This document shows, piece after piece, positions 16,816 through 24,154 of a DNA stretch of 64,000 nt. Source of the stretch: Azoarcus sp. (GTDB lineage Bacteria; Pseudomonadota; Gammaproteobacteria; Burkholderiales; Rhodocyclaceae). Position 1 is the stretch's first letter, and each line of letters opens with the position of its first letter. Below the pieces are notes generated by a model. It made no database searches and was not told where the DNA came from. It worked only from the letters and a program-made list of their open reading frames with translations. Position numbers and translations under genes: made by a program. The DNA lies in contig JAUSOD010000095.1 of assembly GCA_030656215.1 (NCBI GenBank), positions 1-64,000 of the forward strand, read 5' to 3'.

Positions 16816-17442
16816 TCAGCCGAGGCTGGCAACAATGTCTGCCACCTGCTCCAGCATCCGATCCGGTCGCTGCGCGCGGAGCGCGGCCGGATCGGCGTAT
16901 CCCCACGCCACTGCGCCGAAGGCGATGCCGGCCCTGCGTGCGGCTTCGAGGTCGGTGAGCTGGTCGCCGACATAAATCGCCTCGTTCGCCGCAATGCGAC
17001 AGGCGCGCAGCGTCTTGCGCAGGCGTGCGGCCTTGCCGAAGATCGACATCCCGCAATCGACATGGCTGATGTGGGTCATGATGGCCGGACCGAGAATCGC
17101 GGCGACGTTGTCGGCCGCGTTCGACGAGACCACCGCCAGTTGCACGCCGCGTGCGGCAAGCTCTGCGAGAGCCGTTTCTACCCCGTCGAAGGGCCGCAGT
17201 TGCGGGGCGTTGGCTCGCATCACGGCGATGAAGCGCTGCGACACCGCAGGCAGTTTCCACGCCGGCAGCCCAACCCGTTTCATCATTTCGCGCGCGCTGT
17301 GGTGACGCAAGGCGTCCACCTCGGTCTCGTCGATGCGGCTGAAGGCGAACTCGTCGGCGATCTGGTTGTAGCTTGATACGAAGAAATCGAAAGAGTCGGC
17401 AAGAGTGCCGTCGAAGTCGAAGATGGCGAGACGGTAGTTCAT
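16816..17442 (-). CDS. HAD-superfamily phosphatase (phosphoglycolate-phosphatase-like)
   Basis: 208-residue HAD hydrolase. Motif I is FDFDGTLADS with the nucleophilic Asp, motif II is VVSSNAADN, the conserved Lys is in GKAARLRKTL and motif III is YVGDQLTDLEAARRAG. An alpha-helical cap lies between motifs I and II (subclass I). The usual reaction is hydrolysis of small phosphomonoesters. The start at 17442 gives an N terminus directly before motif I; an extension to 17622 is not homologous. It is 170 bases from the globin gene and may share its transcript. Confidence 0.9.
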   Translation of the reverse strand: MNYRLAIFDFDGTLADSFDFFVSSYNQIADEFAFSRIDETEVDALRHHSAREMMKRVGLPAWKLPAVSQRFIAVMRANAPQLRPFDGVETALAELAARGVQLAVVSSNAADNVAAILGPAIMTHISHVDCGMSIFGKAARLRKTLRACRIAANEAIYVGDQLTDLEAARRAGIAFGAVAWGYADPAALRAQRPDRMLEQVADIVASLG

Positions 17443-17849
17443 CCTGGCGTGCATCTGTGCTGTGACCGAAGAGGATAGGGCCGCCTGGGAGGCACTATCT
17501 GTACAATAGTCTGGTGATGGCGCGGTTGCGAAGCGCTGTTGGACTGGGGGGCGCCGGGCGCGGGGGCATTTAGTGCGAGAAGCTCGTGGTACGAAGGGTC
17601 GGATCGTCGGGTGTCCTGCCATCGCGCAGTATTACAAGATGTGCAGCGGGTAGTGATCGGTGTTGCCGTATGAGCAGCCGCGCTCGACAGCCTGATGGCC
17701 TGAGGCGCGGGTGGCAAGGTCCGCATTCCGGGGCCCTCTCCTGCGTGGTGTGGAGGGTGCCCGATTTGGGTATAAAGGCCCCTATGGCAACAGGGCCTTG
17801 GTGATAATCTTATGCTAATAAAAAGTTTGCAGGCACCGGAGATAAAAAC
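17443..17849. other. intergenic region upstream of the autotransporter, 407 bases
   Basis: No credible gene. It separates the leftward HAD gene from the rightward autotransporter gene. The final 75 bases are AT-rich and contain the hairpin at 17775-17799 and the sequence GATAATCTTATGCTAATAAAA just before the ribosome site ACCGGAG. The remainder shows nothing I recognise. Confidence 0.4.
17775..17799 (+). promoter_or_regulatory. leader hairpin before the autotransporter gene
   Basis: AAGGCCC (17775-17781) pairs with GGGCCTT (17793-17799) around an 11-base loop, 50 bases before the ATG. It could be a 5' leader structure, a terminator of upstream transcription or an operator. There is no T-run directly after the stem. 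Confidence 0.35.
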
Positions 17850-20045
17850 ATGAAAAACCGTATTCAACACAGTTGCTCGCTGCTTCGTCCCACCGTCCTG
17901 GCCTTGGCCATTGCGACGGGTTTCCCGCTGGCAGTCTCGGCCCAGTCCAGTCTTCCCGACGAATTCAGTGTCATCGGATCTCTCGGCGGTGACTACATCC
18001 GCCTCGGCGGTTATTACAATAACCGTGTGATCTCCGCTGATGGCACGGTCGTCATCGGTTACGGGCGGACGGTTGATGGCTACTACAACGCGTTCCGGTG
18101 GACAGCTGCCGACGGCATCGCCAGCCTGGGCACCTTGGGCGGCAATTATAGTTATGCGCACAGCATGTCAGCGGATGGTGGCGTGGTGGTCGGTTACAGC
18201 TACTTGTCGGACGCGGGCCAGTATCGCGCCTTCCGCTGGACCGAGACCGCCGGCATGGTCGATCTCGGCACTCTGGGCGGCAACTACAGCTACGCCTACG
18301 GTGTTTCTGCGGATGGCGGCACGGTCGTGGGGGAGAGCAGAATCGCGTCGGGACATTATCGTGCGTTCCGCTGGACCGAGACCGGCGGCATGGTCAGCCT
18401 CGGCACGCTGGGCGGCGACTACAGCTACGCAATCAGCGTGTCCGACGATGGTAATGCCGTTGCCGGATATGCTCATACCGATGTAGGCCACGGCCATGCC
18501 TTTCGCTGGACCGAGGCGGGTGGCATGGCCGATCTCGGCACCCTGGGAGGCAACTACAGCTACGCCTACGGCATCTCTGGCGATGGCAGCGCAGTGGTCG
18601 GCCATTCGAACACTGAAAGCGGATACACGAATGCCTTCCGCTGGACCGAAGCCGCGGGGATGGCCAATCTCGGCACCCTGGGCGGCAACTACAGCTACGC
18701 ATACCGGGTCAACACCGACGGCAGTGTCGTGATCGGCTACGCGCGGACCGCGGAAGACAACTACCACGCCTTCCGCTGGACCGAGGCGGGCGGTATGGCC
18801 GACCTCGGCACCCTGGGCGGCAACTACAGTTGGGCGAGCGGGCTTTCTGACGACGGCAGTGTGGTCGTCGGGGTTACGCACGACGCAGACTCTCAAATCC
18901 AGCCCTTCCGCTGGACCGAGTCGACCGGCATGCAGTCGGTGACCGACTGGCTGGCGGGTGCCGGCGTAACGACACCCGAAGGCTGGATGCTGGCCGATGG
19001 CGGCGAAGTTGGTGTGAACAGCCTTGGCAATGTCCTGGTTGGCACGGGCAGGGACGCGGAGGGCAACTCCCAAGTGTGGCTCGCACGTGTCGGTCATGGC
19101 AGCGGCATCATCAGCGTGTCGGACTGGCTACGCAGCGTCACAGGCGCCGGTCAGGCCTTTCACTCAGGCTTTCAACTGACCAACCTGCCGCTCAACGGAG
19201 CCCACCACCGCCCGCTGATGAGCTATCCCCAGCTCGGTACCGAGCACTGCTTCTGGGCGACGGGAGACCTTGCCTACCACGATAACAAGGATGCCCAGGT
19301 CGGCACAGGCGAGATCGGGGTTTGCACCGACCTTGCCGGCGGTACGGTACGGGCCGGCGTGGGCGTTGGCTATGGACGCCAGGACCAGGATCTGGCCTTT
19401 GGCGGCAGCAGCAAGGTGGACGGGCAGTTCCTGGTGGGCGAGCTGAACTGGCGGCCCGAGGGCTCGCCGGTCGTCGGTTCTCTCACCGCGGTGCTCGGCG
19501 GCTGGGATGCAGACATTCGACGCGGTTACATGAATGGTGCGACGCGGGACCGTTCAAGTGGCAGTCCGGATGTCGATGCCCTTGCCCTGCGCCTGCGCGC
19601 AGACTGGTTCGATGCGGCGCGGCTGGGTTCGGCCGCGCTCACGCCCTGGGCCTCCTACACCTGGAGCCGGGTCGAGGTCGACGGCTATACCGAGAGCGGC
19701 GGTGCCTTCCCCGCCACCTTCGATGCCCAGAAGCACAACGCAGAGGAGCTTCGCGTCGGCGTCAGCGCAGACTGGAGTCTTACCCCCGAGACCGGTGTCC
19801 GAGGTACTCTGGAAGCCGTGCATCGACTCGATAACCGTGGTCCGGCGCTGTCCGGCAGCGAAGCGAGCGGCCTGCTCAGCTTCCGCGAACCGGGTGCAAG
19901 CATCCGCAAGAACTGGCAGCGCGTCGGCTTCGATGTGGACCACCGCATCAAGTCGAACATGGTCGTGAGCGTCTCGGCACACGCAGCTACCTCGGGCGAG
20001 GATCCCAGCTTTTCGGCAGCGCTCTCGCTGCGTGTAGGCTTCTGA
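17850..20045 (+). CDS. autotransporter with HAF-type extracellular repeats
   Basis: 731-residue type Va-like secreted protein. A signal peptide ends near VSA-QSS (about residue 31). Residues about 82-352 hold six 45-46-residue repeats, each FRWTE..GM..LGTLGGNYSYA...S.DG..V.G, matching the HAF repeat named after its His-Ala-Phe motif. A linker (about 353-475) leads to an autotransporter beta-barrel (about 475-731) ending in the outer-membrane signature LSLRVGF with a terminal Phe. HAF autotransporters are thought to display beta-propeller-like passengers on the cell surface; the ligand is unknown. It is monocistronic with an ACCGGAG ribosome site and a long AT-rich leader. Confidence 0.9.
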   Translation: MKNRIQHSCSLLRPTVLALAIATGFPLAVSAQSSLPDEFSVIGSLGGDYIRLGGYYNNRVISADGTVVIGYGRTVDGYYNAFRWTAADGIASLGTLGGNYSYAHSMSADGGVVVGYSYLSDAGQYRAFRWTETAGMVDLGTLGGNYSYAYGVSADGGTVVGESRIASGHYRAFRWTETGGMVSLGTLGGDYSYAISVSDDGNAVAGYAHTDVGHGHAFRWTEAGGMADLGTLGGNYSYAYGISGDGSAVVGHSNTESGYTNAFRWTEAAGMANLGTLGGNYSYAYRVNTDGSVVIGYARTAEDNYHAFRWTEAGGMADLGTLGGNYSWASGLSDDGSVVVGVTHDADSQIQPFRWTESTGMQSVTDWLAGAGVTTPEGWMLADGGEVGVNSLGNVLVGTGRDAEGNSQVWLARVGHGSGIISVSDWLRSVTGAGQAFHSGFQLTNLPLNGAHHRPLMSYPQLGTEHCFWATGDLAYHDNKDAQVGTGEIGVCTDLAGGTVRAGVGVGYGRQDQDLAFGGSSKVDGQFLVGELNWRPEGSPVVGSLTAVLGGWDADIRRGYMNGATRDRSSGSPDVDALALRLRADWFDAARLGSAALTPWASYTWSRVEVDGYTESGGAFPATFDAQKHNAEELRVGVSADWSLTPETGVRGTLEAVHRLDNRGPALSGSEASGLLSFREPGASIRKNWQRVGFDVDHRIKSNMVVSVSAHAATSGEDPSFSAALSLRVGF
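18093..18905 (+). repeat. tandem 135-base coding repeats (six HAF units)
   Basis: Inside the autotransporter gene a unit of about 135 bases recurs six times, each containing a near-identical block reading FRWTE and LGTLGGNYSYA. The DNA is most conserved around CTCGGCACCCTGGGCGGCAA. A nearly identical core with variable flanks suggests expansion and contraction by recombination. Confidence 0.85.
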
Positions 20046-20068
20046 TCGCCGCGCCCGCTGCCAAGTAC

Positions 20069-20101
20069 GCCGTCGCGCCGGGTTTGCCCCGGTCGCGGCG
20101 G
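20069..20101 (+). terminator. strong GC hairpin after the autotransporter
   Basis: CGCCGTCGCGCCGGG folds onto CCCCGGTCGCGGCGG with a small bulge and a short loop, 24 bases after the autotransporter stop. No T-run follows, so the terminator call rests on position. Confidence 0.4.
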
Positions 20102-20154
20102 TCTCACACCAGCTGGTCAACATTCTTGAGTCGCGCTCCACGCGCCTTCTACGC

Positions 20155-21510
20155 ATGGATTTCTTGAGCACGATGCCCGGCGTGACTTGGCCCGCGTTGC
20201 CGGGCCCGCGGGGTGTCATGCGACTTGCCCTGCTGCACCAGCTCGCGGCCACGCAATGGTGGTCGGCAGAACAGCTGGCGCAGATGCAGTTGCGTCAGCT
20301 CGGCGAGCTCGTCGCCCACGCGCGGAAACACAGCCCCCACTATGCCCGGACGCTAGCGCATCTTCCCCGGGAACTTGACGAGCAGTCCTGGCTGTCGATC
20401 CCCATCCTGAGCAGGGACGCCGTACAGACCCAGAAGGCGTCCCTGCGCAGCCAGAGCTGCCCCCAGGCGCACGGAGGCCGGCAAACCATCTTCTCGTCCG
20501 GCTCGACGGGTAAGCCGGTGGCAGTCGAGCAGACATCCCTGACCCAGTTATTCTGGGAGGCATTCACGCTGCGCGATCACGAATGGCACAGGCGGGATCT
20601 GGGCGGCAAGCTGTGTTCGATCCGTTTTTTCCCCGATGGCTGCGCTGCACCGCCTCTGGGCGGGCGGGGACCAAACTGGGGAGGTGCCACCGCCGATCTC
20701 GTCCGAACCGGCCCGGTTGCCATGCTCGACGTACGCTCGACCGTGGAGCAGCAGCTCGAGTGGCTCCAGAAGGAGCAACCCGACTATCTGCTGACTCACC
20801 CGACCATACTGGAATCCCTGCTGCGCGCCCTTGAGGATGGAGCGCAATTGCGGCTTGACCACCTGCGCGAAGTACGCACCGTGAGCGAGACGCTGCAGGA
20901 AGGGTTGCGTGAACGTTGCCGGGAGGCGCTCGGCGTCCCATTGACGGACATCTACAGCACCCGCGAAACCGGCTACCTCGGGTTGCAGTGCCCCGAACAC
21001 GAGCACTACCACCTGCAGGCTGAGAATGCCCGCGTGGAGATTCTCGACGAGGCAGGCCAGTCTTGCGGCCCCGGAAGCATAGGGCGTGTGGTCGTGACGC
21101 CGCTGCACAACTTTGCTTTTCCCCTGCTACGCTATGAAGTCGGCGACTATGCGGAAGTCGGGGGGCCATGCCCCTGTGGCCGGGGCCTGGCGGTCGTTCG
21201 TCGTATTCTCGGACGCCAGCGCAACATGTTGAGACTGCCCAATGGCCAAAGCCATTGGCCGATCCTGAACTACAAGGCCATGAACGCCATCGTGCCGTTG
21301 CGGCAACTGCGAATGACTCAGCTTGACCTGGCGCATATCGAGATCGATATCGTCACTGCACGCAGGCCTGACGAAGGTACCGAAAAGCGCCTCGGCGAGG
21401 AGATCCGGCGCAATCTCGGATACCCCTTCCAGCTAGTCTTCAGATATGTCGACGAAATTCCCCGCTCTGCGGGCGGCAAATTCGAGGACTTCGTATCGCG
21501 GGTCGCCTGA
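20155..21510 (+). CDS. PaaK/CapK-like adenylate-forming ligase
   Basis: 451-residue member of the phenylacetate-CoA ligase / coenzyme F390 synthetase group. The ATP-binding loop is FSSGSTGKP (113-121); IYSTRETGYLGLQCPE is the A5-like motif and RYEVGDYAEVGGPCPCGRG the conserved C-terminal motif with its CxCG. Such enzymes activate an aromatic or other carboxylate as an acyl-adenylate for transfer to CoA or another acceptor. No phenylacetate genes are nearby; instead a cupin and a methyltransferase-like gene follow closely, so a small biosynthetic or modification pathway is inferred. The start is uncertain: no ribosome site precedes 20155, and 20173 or 20218 are in-frame alternatives. Confidence 0.85.
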   Translation: MDFLSTMPGVTWPALPGPRGVMRLALLHQLAATQWWSAEQLAQMQLRQLGELVAHARKHSPHYARTLAHLPRELDEQSWLSIPILSRDAVQTQKASLRSQSCPQAHGGRQTIFSSGSTGKPVAVEQTSLTQLFWEAFTLRDHEWHRRDLGGKLCSIRFFPDGCAAPPLGGRGPNWGGATADLVRTGPVAMLDVRSTVEQQLEWLQKEQPDYLLTHPTILESLLRALEDGAQLRLDHLREVRTVSETLQEGLRERCREALGVPLTDIYSTRETGYLGLQCPEHEHYHLQAENARVEILDEAGQSCGPGSIGRVVVTPLHNFAFPLLRYEVGDYAEVGGPCPCGRGLAVVRRILGRQRNMLRLPNGQSHWPILNYKAMNAIVPLRQLRMTQLDLAHIEIDIVTARRPDEGTEKRLGEEIRRNLGYPFQLVFRYVDEIPRSAGGKFEDFVSRVA

Positions 21511-21533
21511 CCCGGTAGAGGAATCAGCAAATC

Positions 21534-22223
21534 ATGACGGCGCCAATCTCACGCAATCCACCCCTGCCACCTGGCGAGCTGGAGCTCCTCGGGTTCTGGG
21601 GCGCTCTGCTGACGGGCACGGTCGAGAGCACAGAGTTCGAGGATATGGTCGGCCGACACTGGCGGGGGGGGCGTTTCCTGCGTCAGTGCATGGACGCGGT
21701 CGACATGGCCGAGGAGATATTGCACACGCAAAGCGATCTCTCCCCGGCAGGATATGGTCATGATATTGGCGATACGCGTTTCGAGAGTCTGCTCCTATCT
21801 GGGTCGATCGGGCGGCCTTCGGCGATCCACGTGAGGGCCCCGGCTGAGCGCCATGCCGAAGGCCCGCTGAAGACGCGCAACCGTGAGCCGCATGTCCATG
21901 ACTCGGGACGCATCGCGCTGATCACGGCAGAGCACGCAACGTTTTTCATCGAACACCCACGCCGACGTGGGCAAGCTGTCCTGAGGGTAGCGGTGGTGCG
22001 CGGCGACATGCTCTTCTGGCCCGCCGGTCTCGCCCACACCTTTGATGCGGGCAATGGGTTCAGCCTCGTCTCGGCCATGGCACGCCATGTGCCGCCCGCG
22101 TCGAAGGAGTTCGCCCTGCCGGCGGTGAGCCTGGGCCTTGATCTCGATACTTGTACGTCATGCGACTATGCCTACTATGTCGACGAACTCGCAAGTCAGG
22201 TGCCCGAGCCCTTGGACGTATGA
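21534..22223 (+). CDS. cupin-fold protein of unknown function
   Basis: 229 residues. A cupin barrel occupies about 110-185: REPHVHDSGRIALIT supplies two His, and GDMLFWPAGLAHTFDAG is the second cupin motif with another His. A metal site of the His-x-His...His type is therefore likely. The helical N terminus (about 1-90) is not recognised, and the C terminus ends with two Cys in DTCTSCDYAYYVDE. GAGGAA precedes the ATG; the gap to the ligase gene is 23 bases. Its stop overlaps the next start by ATGA. It may be an oxygenase or isomerase acting on the ligase product, or a sensor; I cannot tell. Confidence 0.8.
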   Translation: MTAPISRNPPLPPGELELLGFWGALLTGTVESTEFEDMVGRHWRGGRFLRQCMDAVDMAEEILHTQSDLSPAGYGHDIGDTRFESLLLSGSIGRPSAIHVRAPAERHAEGPLKTRNREPHVHDSGRIALITAEHATFFIEHPRRRGQAVLRVAVVRGDMLFWPAGLAHTFDAGNGFSLVSAMARHVPPASKEFALPAVSLGLDLDTCTSCDYAYYVDELASQVPEPLDV

Positions 22224-23065
22224 CGGAATATGCGATGGCCCGGCGCGCCAAGCTGCCTTGGTTGCTCGGAGGCCGCCCGCTGCGCCCCGACCGGGGAGGC
22301 TATACCGTGACGATGCGCGAGGATGAGGGCACCGCGGCGGCACTCGACGGGCTGCGCATGAGCAGATGCCCGAGGTCTGGCATCCACCTGGGCTGGGGCA
22401 GTTTTCGGAATCTGGACATCGCTGCAGCCCGGGGCTCGTCACGCGTGTTCCTGTGTGACATCAACTTGCATCAGTTTCGCATCTGGCGTGCCGTGCGCCC
22501 GGCGGTAATAGCCGCAACCTCGCCAGCCGCGTTCGTGGATGCGGTCGCGCCGACCCTGCCGCAACACCCGCGACTGCGCATGTTCTCGACCGATGTACGG
22601 GAATGGATCGGCCAGGAACTCTCCCGCCGCGAAAGCTGGCTGCACGAGGGCTCGCCAGAGCGCTACCGGCATGTGCGAAGCCTGTTCTGTGCTCGGGCTG
22701 TGCACGTGCTGCAGCTTGATTTCGCGACTGCGGTTGACGCGCCACACCGCCCGTTCCAGCGCTTGACGGCGCAACTCGCGAACCTGAACGAGCATGAAGG
22801 CCACACGCTGGATACGGTCTACATCTCGAATATACCGTTCATGCTGCAGCAACCCGTGGGTTTCTTCGGTGAGGACCAGTCGGCGAAAGGCAGGGACGCA
22901 GATTCGACGCAACAGGCGGTGCGGCACAACCTCGGCCTTCTTCGTGCCCCCGGGGTATTGCTGATCACAGCGGAGCAACTGGCGTCCACCAGCAGGGACA
23001 ACGACTTGCAATGGCGCACGCGGGTCATGTCGCTTGACCAATACTTGGAGCCCGGATCCGGTTGA
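22220..23065 (+). CDS. methyltransferase-fold-like protein of unknown function
   Basis: 281 residues, not firmly recognised. GIHLGWGSFRNLDIAAA followed about 10 residues later by VFLCDINLHQFRIWRAV looks like motif I (glycine-rich loop) and the acidic end of strand 2 in a class I Rossmann methyltransferase, in the style of the LIC_10091-like proteins. LDTVYISNIPFML sits where a catalytic strand-4 motif would be. The start is set by the ATGA overlap with the cupin stop (22220-22223); an earlier frame start at 22151 lies inside the cupin gene. Tight coupling implies that cupin and this protein work together. Last gene of the ligase - cupin - methyltransferase-like unit. Confidence 0.72.
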   Translation: MTEYAMARRAKLPWLLGGRPLRPDRGGYTVTMREDEGTAAALDGLRMSRCPRSGIHLGWGSFRNLDIAAARGSSRVFLCDINLHQFRIWRAVRPAVIAATSPAAFVDAVAPTLPQHPRLRMFSTDVREWIGQELSRRESWLHEGSPERYRHVRSLFCARAVHVLQLDFATAVDAPHRPFQRLTAQLANLNEHEGHTLDTVYISNIPFMLQQPVGFFGEDQSAKGRDADSTQQAVRHNLGLLRAPGVLLITAEQLASTSRDNDLQWRTRVMSLDQYLEPGSG

Positions 23066-23354
23066 AGCTCGCCCATCCCGGCGAAGCGTCACGATCCGTG
23101 ACTGAGCAGCCCTGGGTACGGTTGTCGTACGGCTCACTGGGTAAGGCCGCCAGGGCCCATTCCGACGGACACAGCAGCGCGCCTCATACCGCTAGGCGGT
23201 GTACTACCAGAAACGCCAGTGAGCCCGGTCGAGATCCGGCAGCAAACCGCTCCGACCGCTTGACTGTTACAACGACGATGCATCGCAGCGCTGACCTGGT
23301 CGCCGCTTTGTAGTAGCCTTGCCGCTTTTCGCCAATCTGGCGTCGGTTTTCAGT

Positions 23355-24152
23355 ATGGCGCAAGGGTTGCCGCGTACAGGTTTCAATCGTTCCAGGCTGG
23401 TGCGTGCGCTTGCTGATCTGGCCGCCACGGACGCGGCGGAGTCGAAGCAGTCCTTTGCCGACAGGCTGGGGCAGTGGCTGGATTTCAACAGTGCCCTGTC
23501 GCTCTACTCGGTGCTCAATGCGGGTACGGAAGGCGTGGCGAAGGGGGCGTCCGTGGCGCTGACGGCGGCAGCAGCACGGGAAGAGTTCGCCCGCGTGCGC
23601 GGGGGGCTGGTGGAGTCGATCACCCCGGATGGCGTGCTCAGGCCGGGCAAGACCCGAATGGCGCTGCCCGATTCGCCGCCGCAGGCCTCCATTGAAGGCG
23701 CGGCTGACTTGGCTCCCGATTTTGCCCCCTACCATCGCTACTATCTCGCCCATCAGCGTGACATGAATACAAGCATCGGGCCCTTGCGCGCCACTGTGCG
23801 GGCCGCGCTGGCGGCGCACTCTCCCGCCCTCGAGCGACTTGCCGCGCTGGATGCGGTGATGGATCAGGCCCTGGAGGCGCGGGAACGCAAGCTGCTGGCG
23901 ACGGTGCCTGGGCGGCTGGCGAAGCGCTTCGAGCAGTTGTTCGGTGCGCACCGGGCGGCGCGGGCCGACACTCAGGTCGACTCTCAGGGCGACATCCAGG
24001 TCGTAGATGATCCGGATCGGTGGATGCAGCCGGGCGGGTGGCTGGCGGTGTTCTGCGCGGAGATGCAGGTCGCGTTGCTGGCCGAGCTGGAGGTCCGCTT
24101 GCAGCCGATCGCGGGGCTGATCGAGGCGCTTGATAACGAGGTAACAAGCTAG
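23355..24152 (+). CDS. DUF3348 family protein (first gene of motor-like cassette)
   Basis: 265-residue soluble, mostly helical protein. The N terminus GLPRTGFNRSRLVRALADL is the typical DUF3348 opening, followed by ESKQSFADRLGQWLDFNSALSLYSVL. There is no signal peptide, membrane segment or known catalytic motif. The ATG at 23355 is chosen over TTG at 23319. The stop is two bases before the DUF802 start, so the genes are co-translated. Function is unknown; as the first gene of a cassette with a MotA/MotB-like pair it may be a cytoplasmic partner, regulator or effector of the stator. The preceding gap (23066-23354) holds no recognised gene and should contain the operon promoter. Confidence 0.85.
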   Translation: MAQGLPRTGFNRSRLVRALADLAATDAAESKQSFADRLGQWLDFNSALSLYSVLNAGTEGVAKGASVALTAAAAREEFARVRGGLVESITPDGVLRPGKTRMALPDSPPQASIEGAADLAPDFAPYHRYYLAHQRDMNTSIGPLRATVRAALAAHSPALERLAALDAVMDQALEARERKLLATVPGRLAKRFEQLFGAHRAARADTQVDSQGDIQVVDDPDRWMQPGGWLAVFCAEMQVALLAELEVRLQPIAGLIEALDNEVTS

Positions 24153-24154
24153 TA

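Noticed and set aside
18093-18905. Regular repeats considered as a CRISPR array or satellite DNA
   Set aside because: Units are 135 bases, in frame, and code for HAF repeats inside one autotransporter gene.
20155-21510. Calling phenylacetate-CoA ligase (paaK)
   Set aside because: The family fits but no other paa gene is near and the partners are a cupin and a methyltransferase-like protein, so the substrate is left open.
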